A stretch of 64,000 nucleotides of DNA from Thermoactinomyces sp. DSM 45891 (GCF_900119485.1 NZ_FPJZ01000001.1:1-64000), one strand, 5' to 3'; numbered from the stretch's first letter, positions 17,471 to 26,995 are shown. Numbers and translations are program-made. Notes: generated by a model not told the origin, from the letters alone.

Positions 17471-19745
17471 TGGTTTTGGAAATCTCAATTACTGCGCTTC
17501 GTCCTTTGTCAGTCGACTTCTTCACAGTTACTTTCAAACCATTTCTCGGTAGAATCTTACCTGATTCCGGACTAGCTGGACTTGCGTAGTTGTAACGATC
17601 ATCGAAGGTACGAATTCCAGCTTGAGAAGGGTACCTCATGGCATAAGTTGGATACTTGATATTAATAGAAGATGTTTTGGTTGTACCAAAAGCAGCATCT
17701 GCTAACTGGAAGCGTGTAGGCGCTACAGTTCCATTATCCCAGTAAAGACCATTTTGATGCGAATCAACGACTCCAAGGAATCCTTCACCTGGGTGTTTAC
17801 CTGTCATGTTATCTTCCCCGTAACGTCCATCGTAATACCATACAACCATACCTGGATCATACTTTAGAATGCTGTCTGAACGACGGATATTTGCAAGTCC
17901 TTGATCAACTCCATTATGAGTACGCCATTCGATCAAGTAATAGTTAGGGAATGGGGTAGGGGCACCATCAAATGTTTTAAAACCTTCCAGTGTAAAAGAT
18001 GTTTTTTCTTCTACATTATCTTGGAATATGTTTTTTCCATCTGCTGTTACTAGAATATTATCTACGACAAAACCTTCTAGTGCTAGCCCTACATCCGTTA
18101 CGTAGTTAAACTCAATTTTAATCTTCTTGCCAAGAAAATCTTTCAGATCAAGTTGTTCATTTTCCCATTTTCCGTTAGAGCCTGTATATGTTTTGATGTT
18201 AACAGGAGTAGGAGAACCGTCAGCATAGACATTTACATATAGATAATCGTAATCTTGTTCAATATCTCTCCATGAATCAAAGCTAAGTTTTGACTCTGTA
18301 GCATTGGTTAGATCAATTTCAGGTGATGTCATTTTGGTATTTAATAAGTCACCCTTTGTGGAAAAGTAAGCTAATTTCCCCATAGGCTTTGTGATGGCTG
18401 GTTTTTCCACATCAGGCAAGTTTACTTTGATAAGCTTACCTTTTTTACCGTCTTTCACTGCTTCATCGAGCTTAAATTGCTTTTTCTTCTTGCCTAATTT
18501 GTCCAGATCAACTACTTTAGGAGCTGGCCAATTTCCACCAAACGTTTCGTGGAAATAAAGTTTAGCCCATGGACTAATTCCTGTTGGCTCAGTACCTAAT
18601 ACCTTACCAGCCCAGCTACCACCAGACATTAATGACCAATACTCTACAGGAGATCCAGATCCTGAATACCCAGTATCGTACTCATCAGGCAAACCAATAT
18701 TGTGACCATACTCATGGGCAAATACACCTACTGCACCATCTTCTGGTTGAATAATATAGTCGAAAGCTTTGAGATTCGTACCTGGGATCTCAACAGGTTT
18801 GTCAGAGATAACAGAACGATGGGACCAAATAGCGTTTTCGCCAAGTTCGCCACCACCCGCTTCTTCACCCGTACCAGAGTGAACAATGAAGAGTGCATCT
18901 AAGATACCGTCTGGTTCCATGACATTTCCATCTTTGTCTAGATCATAAGGATCGCGAACATCGTATTTTGCTTCATTCCCTGCGATTTGTTTTCCTACAG
19001 TCTCCAGAGTTTCTTTAACAAGAGCTCGCGGGTCAGCATCTTTTGCTGAACCTTTATGTCCACCATAGTACGCTGCATCATTTTTTGCTTGAATCCATGG
19101 AGTTACCGTGCCATCTACATCCCAGTATCCTGATGACTGCTGAAGATAGTATTGACGGAAGGAGATGTACTTCTTACCTGTATCTGTTTTGAAACCATTA
19201 GCATTAAAGAGTAAATTCTGATAATGCTTTTGATTAAAATCCTTCACCCAGAAGTCATGAGGAGAATCTTGTTTGATTTGATTATGTTTAAAATTCGGAA
19301 ATTCAATTAACGCAACAACACCATTTTCTTGATGTTGTGATTTTTTAGAATTTGAATCTAAACGGGAGTTGTCTGATTCTTGTAGATTCTCAACTTCCTT
19401 TAAGGTTTTCTGTTGTTTTCCTTCTTTCCCTTTCTTAGCATCTTTACCAAACTTCGATCTGGTATCAATACCATCTGTTTTAGCAAAAGGAGTTTCCCCT
19501 TTTTTTACAAACTGCTCAACTGCTGTTTCAATTTCCTTCGGGGAAGCACTTTCTTTGATCTTACCTTGCTCTTTCAGTGCTCGAATCAACTTATCTTGAT
19601 TGACAATAGACCAATCAATATGGCCATCCTTAGAGGTATCTTTCGGGATAGCATTTACATTCGTTTGAAGTGCTGGGGTTGCGAATGATGTAGCTACGAG
19701 GAATGAGGTAGTAAGTAATGCAACGACCGATTTCTTGGTCTTCAA
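17466..19745 (-). CDS. inhA: Immune inhibitor A-type M6 metalloprotease (copy 2)
   Basis: Paralogue of copy 1, also 759 aa and collinear throughout. It has a signal peptide at 1-32, a Lys-rich propeptide ending near the shared block NGVVALIEFPNFKHNQIK (141-158), the zinc motif HEYGHNIGLPDE from His344 and the same C-terminal beta domain. The propeptides differ most (KDAKKGKEGKQQK here), while the catalytic core is highly alike. The start is TTG 19745, with AAGGAG 8 bp upstream and no better in-frame ATG. It has its own sigma-A promoter and terminator, so the two copies can be expressed differently. Likely a tandem duplication. Confidence 0.93.
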   Translation of the reverse strand: MKTKKSVVALLTTSFLVATSFATPALQTNVNAIPKDTSKDGHIDWSIVNQDKLIRALKEQGKIKESASPKEIETAVEQFVKKGETPFAKTDGIDTRSKFGKDAKKGKEGKQQKTLKEVENLQESDNSRLDSNSKKSQHQENGVVALIEFPNFKHNQIKQDSPHDFWVKDFNQKHYQNLLFNANGFKTDTGKKYISFRQYYLQQSSGYWDVDGTVTPWIQAKNDAAYYGGHKGSAKDADPRALVKETLETVGKQIAGNEAKYDVRDPYDLDKDGNVMEPDGILDALFIVHSGTGEEAGGGELGENAIWSHRSVISDKPVEIPGTNLKAFDYIIQPEDGAVGVFAHEYGHNIGLPDEYDTGYSGSGSPVEYWSLMSGGSWAGKVLGTEPTGISPWAKLYFHETFGGNWPAPKVVDLDKLGKKKKQFKLDEAVKDGKKGKLIKVNLPDVEKPAITKPMGKLAYFSTKGDLLNTKMTSPEIDLTNATESKLSFDSWRDIEQDYDYLYVNVYADGSPTPVNIKTYTGSNGKWENEQLDLKDFLGKKIKIEFNYVTDVGLALEGFVVDNILVTADGKNIFQDNVEEKTSFTLEGFKTFDGAPTPFPNYYLIEWRTHNGVDQGLANIRRSDSILKYDPGMVVWYYDGRYGEDNMTGKHPGEGFLGVVDSHQNGLYWDNGTVAPTRFQLADAAFGTTKTSSINIKYPTYAMRYPSQAGIRTFDDRYNYASPASPESGKILPRNGLKVTVKKSTDKGRSAVIEISKTK

Positions 19746-19809
19746 TGTAGAGCACTCCTTCTTTAACCTAGTAATATACTAAGATTAGTAATTGTTTTAA
19801 TACTATATT

Positions 19810-19838
19810 ATTATAGAGTGGAGTTAATTTATTATCAA
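19810..19838 (-). promoter_or_regulatory. Promoter of inhA copy 2
   Basis: TTGATA (19838-19833), exactly 17 bp, TATAAT (19815-19810): a near-consensus sigma-A promoter about 65 bp upstream of the TTG start. Confidence 0.7.
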
Positions 19839-19896
19839 TAGATAATGTTATGATTTTTATGTTCAAAAACAAGAAAAGTCCACCAAATGAATATGC

Positions 19897-19950
19897 AATA
19901 ACCAAACAGCCCCCAGCTCTGAGAAATGAGAGGGGGACTGTTTGGTTATT
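19897..19950 (-). terminator. Terminator of trhO copy 2
   Basis: Long hairpin with outer arms AATAACCAAACAG and CTGTTTGGTTATT and an inner CCCCC/GGGGG pairing. The trhO stop codon is inside the 3' arm. Confidence 0.8.
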
Positions 19951-20842
19951 TATGTTCTTTACAGTTAGCAGAACAATACCCTTGATATTTTTCCAAGCAT
20001 TGTGCACAAACAATGTGACGCTGATCGCATGAGGTATTTTGACAATTGATATATTGGTCTGATTTTGTTCCACAATGATGACAGGTTGTAATAACGGTGG
20101 GCTGAACGCGGTTGATCGGAACCGAAATTCGATCATCAAACACGTAGCAAGACCCTTCGAACAAATCGCCTTGAACCTCTGGATCTTGTCCATAGGTAAC
20201 GATTCCGCCATCTAATTGAACTACATCTTGAAATCCTTCATTTAGTAGAAAGCCTGATAGTTTTTCACAACGAATTCCACCTGTACAGTAGGTGAGAATT
20301 TTTTTATCTTTAAATTCATTCAAGTTTTCACGAACCCACTTGGGAAATTCACGAGTAGTTTGCAGTTCAGGGCGGATAGCTCCACGAAAATGGCCTAGGT
20401 CGTATTCATAATCATTTCGTCCATCAATGATTATTACATCATTCCGCTGCAACAATTGATGGAACTCTTTTGGAGATACATGTTTCCCGGTTAACTGATT
20501 TGGATCGATATCGATCTCCGCATCTAAGTTCCAGGCAACGAGCTCTTTTCTAGGACGGACATGCATTTTTTTGAAGGCGTGCCCATCATGGAAATCCACT
20601 TTAAATTGCATGTTTGTAAAAAGAGGATGGGACTTCATATATTCCATATAACGCTCAATATTTTCTTTTGTTCCTGATACGGTGCCGTTAATTCCTTCAT
20701 GAGAGACTAAAATTCGTCCTTTTAAATGAATTCTTTTGCAAAAATGTAAGTGTTCTTTAGAAAATTGCACTGGACTTTCGATCGGTACATATTGATAATA
20801 GAGGATAACCAGATAAGGTTTATTGGTATTTATATTAGACAT
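19946..20842 (-). CDS. trhO: tRNA uridine(34) hydroxylase TrhO, rhodanese family (copy 2)
   Basis: 298 aa from ATG 20842 (CAGGTGA upstream), collinear with the copy at 5300-6199. It carries RILVSHEGINGT in the N-terminal domain, the rhodanese loop TYCTGGIRCEK with Cys186, and the Cys-rich tail (CHHC, CDQRH, CAQC, CSANC). An in-frame start 63 bp upstream adds residues unlike the family. Two full-length copies 14 kb apart are unusual, since most genomes carry one. They may differ in tRNA set or expression. It sits divergent from an FAD oxidoreductase, with no clear link. Confidence 0.92.
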   Translation of the reverse strand: MSNINTNKPYLVILYYQYVPIESPVQFSKEHLHFCKRIHLKGRILVSHEGINGTVSGTKENIERYMEYMKSHPLFTNMQFKVDFHDGHAFKKMHVRPRKELVAWNLDAEIDIDPNQLTGKHVSPKEFHQLLQRNDVIIIDGRNDYEYDLGHFRGAIRPELQTTREFPKWVRENLNEFKDKKILTYCTGGIRCEKLSGFLLNEGFQDVVQLDGGIVTYGQDPEVQGDLFEGSCYVFDDRISVPINRVQPTVITTCHHCGTKSDQYINCQNTSCDQRHIVCAQCLEKYQGYCSANCKEHK

Positions 20843-20979
20843 TCTTATCACCTGCTTTTTTAAAGTACAACTATATATGGTGACATAATTTCGTGAGAAT
20901 CTCAATCACCATTTAAATTTCTTCTTTTATGCATTATATATGACATTTCTGTCGAAACTGAGTAATAGGAGTGATAGAG

Positions 20980-22224
20980 ATGCGATATGTAGCAGGTAAC
21001 TGTCTTTGGACCGCTCAGACAACTGTTCCCAAACAATATCCATATTTAACAACTGATATTCAAACAGAAGTTGTTATTATTGGCGGAGGAATTGCTGGGG
21101 CAATCACTGCCTATCAATTTGCAAAAGCTGGAATTCAAACTGTATTAGTCGAGAGGACTATTATTGGATATCTAAGTACTAGGGCTTCGACATCGATTCT
21201 CCAATATGAAATAGATACCAATATGGTACAGTTGCAAAGTATGTATGGGATTGATACGGCGGTTCGATCTTTTCAATTGTGTTTTGATGCTGTCTCCGAG
21301 CTGGAACAGATTATCCAGACCCTTGATGATGACTGTGAGTTTTCTCGTTCACCTTGCCTTTATTATTCACCAAAAAAGAATGATGTACGCTGGTTAGAGA
21401 GAGAGTTCAATCTTCGAAGGAAGCATGGATTTCCTGTAGAGTGGGTTCAATCAGAAGAAAACAATGAGCGTTTTTCTTTTCCGATCGCAGGGGGGATTTT
21501 ATCCACTGGTGGAGCTGGAACAGTAAACCCGTACAGACTTACTCACGCTTTGCTCCGAGAAGCAGAAAAAGCCGGGGTGCAGATTTTTGAGAATACAGAT
21601 ATAGACAAGATTTATGATGAGCCTTCAAATGGTCAAACGAAAGTAACTACTCAACACGGCTTCAATATAACAGCTCAAAAAATTGTGATTTGCACAGGAT
21701 ACGAGGCTAAGAACTTGATTCGCGGACAACGATTGGGATCATTGGCACGTACTTTTAACATTGTCACTAAGCCATATTCAGAGATTCCTGGCTGGTATGA
21801 CAGATGCATCATACGCGATACGGATGAACCTTATACATATGTTAGAGGTACAAAAGATCAACGAATTATCATCGGTGGAGAAGATGTAAATGCGGGTGGT
21901 GTAAGTAGCAAAATATCGAATCTAGATGATGAAGACCCATTAGTCGAACAACAATATAGTCGATTATTGACCAAGCTGCAAGAGTTCTTCCCTCATTTAG
22001 AGGTACAGCATTCTGATATCGAATTCCAATACCATGCACTTTTTAATAACACTAAAGATGGACTCCCTTTCATCGGTCAAGTGGACTATTATCCAAATTG
22101 TTATTTTAACTTGGGGTATGGAAGTAATGGAATTCTCTCTGTTGTAACTGGCTCTAAATTATTGCTTGATCTATATCAAGGAACAAAGAGTCCGGATTTG
22201 GCTCTGTTTGATTTTCAACGATAA
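20980..22224 (+). CDS. FAD-dependent oxidoreductase (DAO family)
   Basis: Flavoenzyme of the D-amino-acid-oxidase/glycine-oxidase fold, 414 aa from ATG 20980 with AGGAGTG upstream. The N-terminal ADP-binding beta-alpha-beta motif is VVIIGGGIAGAITAYQFAKA, followed by the ribose-binding acid in VLVER. The segment GILSTGGAGTVNPYRL and the C-terminal GYGSNGILSVVTGSKLL (second FAD contact) are typical of DAO proteins of the YurR/PuuB-like kind. No Rieske domain is present. Possible substrates are amino acids or polyamine conjugates; I cannot choose. Monocistronic, ending in a terminator. Confidence 0.85.
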   Translation: MRYVAGNCLWTAQTTVPKQYPYLTTDIQTEVVIIGGGIAGAITAYQFAKAGIQTVLVERTIIGYLSTRASTSILQYEIDTNMVQLQSMYGIDTAVRSFQLCFDAVSELEQIIQTLDDDCEFSRSPCLYYSPKKNDVRWLEREFNLRRKHGFPVEWVQSEENNERFSFPIAGGILSTGGAGTVNPYRLTHALLREAEKAGVQIFENTDIDKIYDEPSNGQTKVTTQHGFNITAQKIVICTGYEAKNLIRGQRLGSLARTFNIVTKPYSEIPGWYDRCIIRDTDEPYTYVRGTKDQRIIIGGEDVNAGGVSSKISNLDDEDPLVEQQYSRLLTKLQEFFPHLEVQHSDIEFQYHALFNNTKDGLPFIGQVDYYPNCYFNLGYGSNGILSVVTGSKLLLDLYQGTKSPDLALFDFQR

Positions 22225-22232
22225 TATTCTTT

Positions 22233-22271
22233 AAAGCCACCTGCTATACAGGAGTATTAGCAGGTGGCTTT
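22233..22271 (+). terminator. Terminator of the FAD oxidoreductase
   Basis: Perfect 13-bp stem AAAGCCACCTGCT/AGCAGGTGGCTTT followed by TTTTTG. Confidence 0.85.
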
Positions 22272-22296
22272 TTTGTTTTCTATAAAAAAGCATATT

Positions 22297-22349
22297 AACC
22301 AAGTTAAAAACCAAAATCTCTCAATGAGCTTGGTGTTTTTAACTTGGTT
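22297..22349. repeat. 15-bp inverted repeat upstream of the subtilase
   Basis: Arms AACCAAGTTAAAAAC and GTTTTTAACTTGGTT are perfectly complementary around a 23-nt loop. It lies after the oxidoreductase terminator and about 70 bp before the subtilase promoter. It could be a second terminator or a regulatory site. Confidence 0.5.
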
Positions 22350-22416
22350 CCATGGATTAATATTATGATGTATATTTGTTTATTTTATCTTATCTTCATT
22401 GCATCTTGATCTCATC

Positions 22417-22444
22417 TTGATCCCCATTGGTTATTATCTATATT
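22417..22444 (+). promoter_or_regulatory. Putative promoter of the subtilase
   Basis: TTGATC, 16-bp spacer, TATATT, about 40 bp before the GTG start. Confidence 0.4.
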
Positions 22445-22485
22445 ACAAGTAAATCTGGATTTTCAGTAAAAATGGGGGAATGTTC

Positions 22486-25197
22486 GTGAAAAAGAAGAGA
22501 CTAGCTATACTACATACGGTGATGACGATTTCTATTCTTGGATTGATGACTGCACCGATCGAAGCGATATCACCACAAAATAAACCACAGATACTACAAA
22601 AGTTTTTTGAAGAAGAGGGGAGTAAAGTTTCCAAACATATTCAAATGAAATCAAGTAAACCAGTTGATGTCATGATTGAAATCAGTCAATCTCCCACAGG
22701 AAGCTTTGTAAAGAATTATAAGAACTTGAAGACAACTGAAATAAAAGAACGCGAATCGCAGGTGAAACGTGCAATAGGGGAAGTAGAACAAAAGATGAAA
22801 AAGGTAAGTCCGAAGATAGAAATGAAGCAACAGTTTAGCATGGTTTTTTCGGGATTTCATGTATCCATCCCAGCTAATGAAATCCCGAAATTAGCGGTTC
22901 TACCTGAAGTAAAAGCGGTTTACCCAATTTCAACCTATAAACCTCAATCGATAGGTGGACCTACTATAGGTGCTCCGGAAATATGGAAGATGAAAGATCA
23001 AAAGGGCCTTCCAGTCGATGGGAAGGGGATAAAAGTCGCAGTACTTGATACGGGAATAGATTACAAACATCCTGATTTAAAGGATAATTATATCGGAGGA
23101 TACGATCAAGTAGATCGGGATAATGACCCTCTTGATCCATACGGAGGAGGACACGGTACTCATGTTGCTGGAATTATTGCTGCCAACGGAAAACTCAAAG
23201 GGATTGCTCCAAAAGCATCGATCTTAGCTTATCGGATGGGAACAACATCTGGGGATATGATAGCAGGGATTGAAAGGGCGGTTAGCGATGGTGCTGATGT
23301 AATGAATATCTCGGTTGGTGTGGAAAAAGATTATAACTATCCAGACGATGCACTTAGTATCGCTTTAGATAATACAACTAAGATGGGTGTTTCGGTAGTC
23401 GTAGCCAATGGAAATAACGGTGCAGCTGGCGACTGGTCACTTCAAAATCTCGCAACACTTGAAAATGTCATCTCGGTGGGTTCATCTGCCATACCTAGAA
23501 ACTATCTTACCTTTCAAATGACGGGTATATCGAAAATGTTGGAAGGCATTATGATGACAACTCACTCTTTCTCCAATACTTCATTTGAGGTAGTAGATGT
23601 AGGATCTGGATCACCGTCAGACTATAAAACTTTAGATGTAAAAGGAAAATTGGTTCTCATACAGTCTGAAGATAGCGACATAGATTCTTCTGTCATAGAG
23701 GCCTTTATTTCTACAGCTCAAAATACTGGAGCAACGGGAGTTCTCTTTTCTATAAAAGGGGAAGAAAGTGTGCAAGGGGCAAAATCCGATATATCAAGTA
23801 AAATTCCTATGGCTCAGATATCTAGCATGGATGCTGATGTACTAAAGGCCACATTAAAGGAAGGGAAAAATAAACTCTCTGTGAGTGGATCTGCCTCGCA
23901 CGAATTGGTGGCAGATAGTAGCTCTCGCGGACCCGTCCATAAAACATGGGCAATTAAACCCGATATCGTAGCCCCGGGGGTTGGGATTACGAGTACACTA
24001 CCGAATAATAAATATGGAGGTGCAAGTGGAACGAGTCAGGCAGCACCACAAGTAACGGGAGCAGTTGCTCTGATCAAGCAAATGCATCCCGAATGGACAC
24101 CTGAAGAAATTAAGGCGGCACTCTCGAATACTGCAAAGCTACTGACTGATAAAAAGGGTAAGAGTTATGATGTCATGACGCAAGGTTCAGGTCGTATTGA
24201 TATCTCGAAAGCCATTTCGACAACCACTCTTGCCATTCCAAATAACCTTACATATGGAATGATCAAGCCAAACAGCGGAGAAGTCAAGCTGGATCGAGAG
24301 ATTACCATCCAAAATAGGAGCAAACAAAATCGAACGTATGTAAGTCGTGTGGAATTGGCACATAGGGGCAAAGGAGTTCAAGTCCAAGTTCCCAAGGAAA
24401 TCAAGGTGAAGGGTGAAAGCAAAGAAGAATTCCCCTTACAACTAACCATAGATAGTTCTTTGCCACGTGGTATATATAGTGGTTATCTCTATCTAAAAGA
24501 AGGAAAAAATGAAGAAAGAGTTCCATTTACCTTTAGTATTCATCCCAATAGTTTGAAGCGTGTAAATTATATGAGTGCTAGTGATCTTTTCATCTCACCT
24601 AATGGGGATCATATTCAAGATGATACTACTTTTTCTTACTACACCCCGATCGGTGCAAAAAATGTAAGCATAAACTTAAAGGCTGTTGATAAATACGAAG
24701 ACATGGAAAATGGGAAGGGAAAAACAGTAGGAAAGATTCATCAAGAGGAAAATATCAAATCAGGCTGGAATAGTTTCAAATGGAAAGGAACTCTGCTGGA
24801 TCAAAAAGAGATACAACAAGGGCTTTATCAGATAGAGATTGTTGTAACAGGTGAAGACAATGTAGAAGGTTCTTTCTCTCAATTTATAGTCATTGATAAG
24901 ACGGCTCCTATCATGAAAGCAAACGTACACAAACAAGATCAAAAAGTGGATGTGATGATTGAAGACTATCTAATGAAGTTTGATACCGATGTATCCATGT
25001 GGATGAACAATGAACTTTCAGTAAATGTAGAATATCAACTGGAAGGAACAAAAGATTGGGTTCAGATTCCCTTATCGGAAAAAATGGAGATCAAACCTCC
25101 CAAAGCATGGATTGATTCAGGAAAAACCAAAATTTCCATCCGAGCCACAGATGATGCAGGGAACAAATCGAATCTTGAAGTAGAATTTAAGTGGTAA
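22486..25197 (+). CDS. Vpr-like secreted subtilisin (S8) with PA domain
   Basis: Extracellular serine protease. From GTG 22486 it has 903 aa; the ATG two codons earlier sits too close to the GGGGGA site. Signal peptide, then an inhibitor I9-like propeptide (about 60-150), then the catalytic domain. Counting from the upstream ATG, the triad is Asp190 (AVLDTGID), His225 (GHGTHVAG) and Ser519 (GTSQAAPQ). A PA insert spans about 365-470, as in Vpr. C-terminal Fn3-like and FlgD-like Ig domains follow. The serine motif reads GTSQAAPQV rather than the usual GTSMAAPHV, two changes beside the nucleophile. Monocistronic. Role: protein degradation outside the cell. Confidence 0.92.
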   Translation: MKKKRLAILHTVMTISILGLMTAPIEAISPQNKPQILQKFFEEEGSKVSKHIQMKSSKPVDVMIEISQSPTGSFVKNYKNLKTTEIKERESQVKRAIGEVEQKMKKVSPKIEMKQQFSMVFSGFHVSIPANEIPKLAVLPEVKAVYPISTYKPQSIGGPTIGAPEIWKMKDQKGLPVDGKGIKVAVLDTGIDYKHPDLKDNYIGGYDQVDRDNDPLDPYGGGHGTHVAGIIAANGKLKGIAPKASILAYRMGTTSGDMIAGIERAVSDGADVMNISVGVEKDYNYPDDALSIALDNTTKMGVSVVVANGNNGAAGDWSLQNLATLENVISVGSSAIPRNYLTFQMTGISKMLEGIMMTTHSFSNTSFEVVDVGSGSPSDYKTLDVKGKLVLIQSEDSDIDSSVIEAFISTAQNTGATGVLFSIKGEESVQGAKSDISSKIPMAQISSMDADVLKATLKEGKNKLSVSGSASHELVADSSSRGPVHKTWAIKPDIVAPGVGITSTLPNNKYGGASGTSQAAPQVTGAVALIKQMHPEWTPEEIKAALSNTAKLLTDKKGKSYDVMTQGSGRIDISKAISTTTLAIPNNLTYGMIKPNSGEVKLDREITIQNRSKQNRTYVSRVELAHRGKGVQVQVPKEIKVKGESKEEFPLQLTIDSSLPRGIYSGYLYLKEGKNEERVPFTFSIHPNSLKRVNYMSASDLFISPNGDHIQDDTTFSYYTPIGAKNVSINLKAVDKYEDMENGKGKTVGKIHQEENIKSGWNSFKWKGTLLDQKEIQQGLYQIEIVVTGEDNVEGSFSQFIVIDKTAPIMKANVHKQDQKVDVMIEDYLMKFDTDVSMWMNNELSVNVEYQLEGTKDWVQIPLSEKMEIKPPKAWIDSGKTKISIRATDDAGNKSNLEVEFKW

Positions 25198-25226
25198 AGC
25201 TGCAGAATATCAGATATTAAATAACA

Positions 25227-25271
25227 AGAGAACCTGATTGTACACTTAGCGTGGTAAAAATCGGGTTCTCT
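25227..25271. terminator. Terminator after the subtilase (repeat family)
   Basis: Arms AGAGAACCTGATT and AATCGGGTTCTCT (one G-T pair). The loop and 3' arm (ACACTTAGCGTGGTAAAAA) are nearly identical to the hairpin at 63279-63341. Confidence 0.75.
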
Positions 25272-25324
25272 GTAGTGTGGATTCGAGCAAATTGCGCATT
25301 ACCGTTCAGTTGTTGGTTCTACCC

Positions 25325-26914
25325 CTATAGGGTGTGGGGGAGAGGGGAAAACTCTTTATCATCGATCAATATATTCCGAACGGCTCCAGCGGACTTTTTG
25401 TTAGTCATCTGGATTTTATGATTAGCAAACCGCAACTTTGGGGAACGGATAATTGTTACATCGTCTATCTGAAGGAGAGTAAAGTCCCCCTGATTTAATT
25501 CAAGAAACTGTTGTTCAATCTCCTCACAGTGAATATGAGAAATTTGAAACCGCTTTGAACGACCATAGTTAAAGAAGAGGGCGGAACAACAGTTTCTAAT
25601 AACTGTATTACTTATATGGACTTGGCAGTCATCGCGATTGTCATAATCACCTGCTGGGGATTGAAAAGAGATACCCCTGCGGTAGCCTTCAATTGTACAG
25701 TTATGAATTTGAGCATCCGTTTGAGCAGGGTATAAACGTATACCAGCATTTGATAACTTCGATAATCCCTTTTCACTTCCTGAGCGATATCGAATTTTAC
25801 ATCCTTCGATAAAAACTTCTTTACAAGGGGAGTAAAAATGGATTCCTGCATTACCGAAACCGAAATTGATAATTTCACAGTTGCGAATTTGAAATCCGTA
25901 AAAAGTAAGTTGAAGGGGGGAGGACTTATCGGGGTTTCCTGAACTAATTGCTTGTGAATCTGCTACAATTCCGGTTCCAGCAGAATGAATAGCTCGGCAA
26001 TTTTGAATCGTAACATCAGAGCTATAACCATTGTGACTAAGTAAAAATGAAGCCCCGGCGGCACATACATCTACTACATTATCTATCAATGCTTCGCATG
26101 AACCTTCTAAGTCGACTGAGTGGCGCATTCCATATGTATATCCATCCCGAACCGTAATTCCATTACATCCGCCAAAAAATTGCACCCCATAACCTTGACC
26201 ACCACCAACTACTTGTGGATTTGTAAATTCAAACCTCTCAACACGTGTTTGAATCGCCTTTCGTACCTGCACTCCAGAGCCAGCACCCCTTGTGCCCTGT
26301 ATATTCATAATCTGAAGGTTACGTACATAGTTAGCATAAATACCTCTTCCGCAAGTTGATCCTTCTAACATCCGATACCGAAAGCCATCTATTTTCACAT
26401 TTTCTATTGGGTTCACTTTATATACATTTACTCCAGATGGGGCAGGGGATTTAGGCAAACGTATATAATCCCGGAGCCATATTGTATTATTTTCAACATA
26501 AAAAACCTCATGTACCTCTGTATTTAAATCTGTGTGATGATCTTTATACCGTACAGAATCATCTGTTACGACAATCATATCCCCCGGTTTGATATCACTT
26601 GGATTGGAAGAAAGAGTAATTTTGGGGTCGCGCCGATTCGCTGGTTCGAGTAGGTGATAGGAGGCATCGTTTCGAGTTCCTTCGATGATCAAAATATCTT
26701 TGTTTTGAGCTGTGGGGATAAACTCAACAACTCCAGCGCATCGAATGTGAATCGACTTTTCAATGGTCAAGGAATCAAGATAATAAGTTCCGCTAGGGAC
26801 AGTTAGTTCACCACCATCTCGCAATGCTGAAATAGCACGTTGGAACCTACCGATATCATTTTGTTCATAAGAAGTTCGATTAACTTTACTGACTGAGATT
26901 CGGGACACTTGCAA
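25325..26914 (-). CDS. Right-handed parallel beta-helix protein (pectate-lyase-3-like)
   Basis: About 529 aa. The N-terminus (FQRAISALRDGGELTVPSGTYYLDSLTI) is the standard opening of pectate_lyase_3/GH28-like helices. It is followed by many 20-25-residue rungs with N/G-rich turns such as IQNCRAIHS, IRNCEIINF, IEGCKIRY, IHNCTIEG and ISNTVIRN. No catalytic set is recognisable and no signal peptide is seen, so it may be an intracellular or spore-surface carbohydrate-binding or -modifying protein, or a tail-spike-like adhesin. I choose TTG 26914, 8 bp after GGAGG; GTG 26923 directly abuts that site. Function unknown. Confidence 0.7.
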   Translation of the reverse strand: MQVSRISVSKVNRTSYEQNDIGRFQRAISALRDGGELTVPSGTYYLDSLTIEKSIHIRCAGVVEFIPTAQNKDILIIEGTRNDASYHLLEPANRRDPKITLSSNPSDIKPGDMIVVTDDSVRYKDHHTDLNTEVHEVFYVENNTIWLRDYIRLPKSPAPSGVNVYKVNPIENVKIDGFRYRMLEGSTCGRGIYANYVRNLQIMNIQGTRGAGSGVQVRKAIQTRVERFEFTNPQVVGGGQGYGVQFFGGCNGITVRDGYTYGMRHSVDLEGSCEALIDNVVDVCAAGASFLLSHNGYSSDVTIQNCRAIHSAGTGIVADSQAISSGNPDKSSPLQLTFYGFQIRNCEIINFGFGNAGIHFYSPCKEVFIEGCKIRYRSGSEKGLSKLSNAGIRLYPAQTDAQIHNCTIEGYRRGISFQSPAGDYDNRDDCQVHISNTVIRNCCSALFFNYGRSKRFQISHIHCEEIEQQFLELNQGDFTLLQIDDVTIIRSPKLRFANHKIQMTNKKSAGAVRNILIDDKEFSPLPHTL

Positions 26915-26995
26915 AGTGCTCACCTCCAAAGAAAAGAATACCAATAATAACTATATGTATACATTCAGCATATTAGTATACGATAGGGAAAATGA

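Noticed and set aside
15031..19745. Long direct repeat suggesting a composite mobile element
   Set aside because: The similarity is explained by two complete inhA genes, each with its own promoter and terminator; no transposase or terminal repeats flank them.
19768..20211. 147-codon minus-strand ORF overlapping the 3' part of trhO copy 2
   Set aside because: It lies in another frame of a well-supported rhodanese gene and runs through the trhO terminator and the inhA promoter region; no motif seen.
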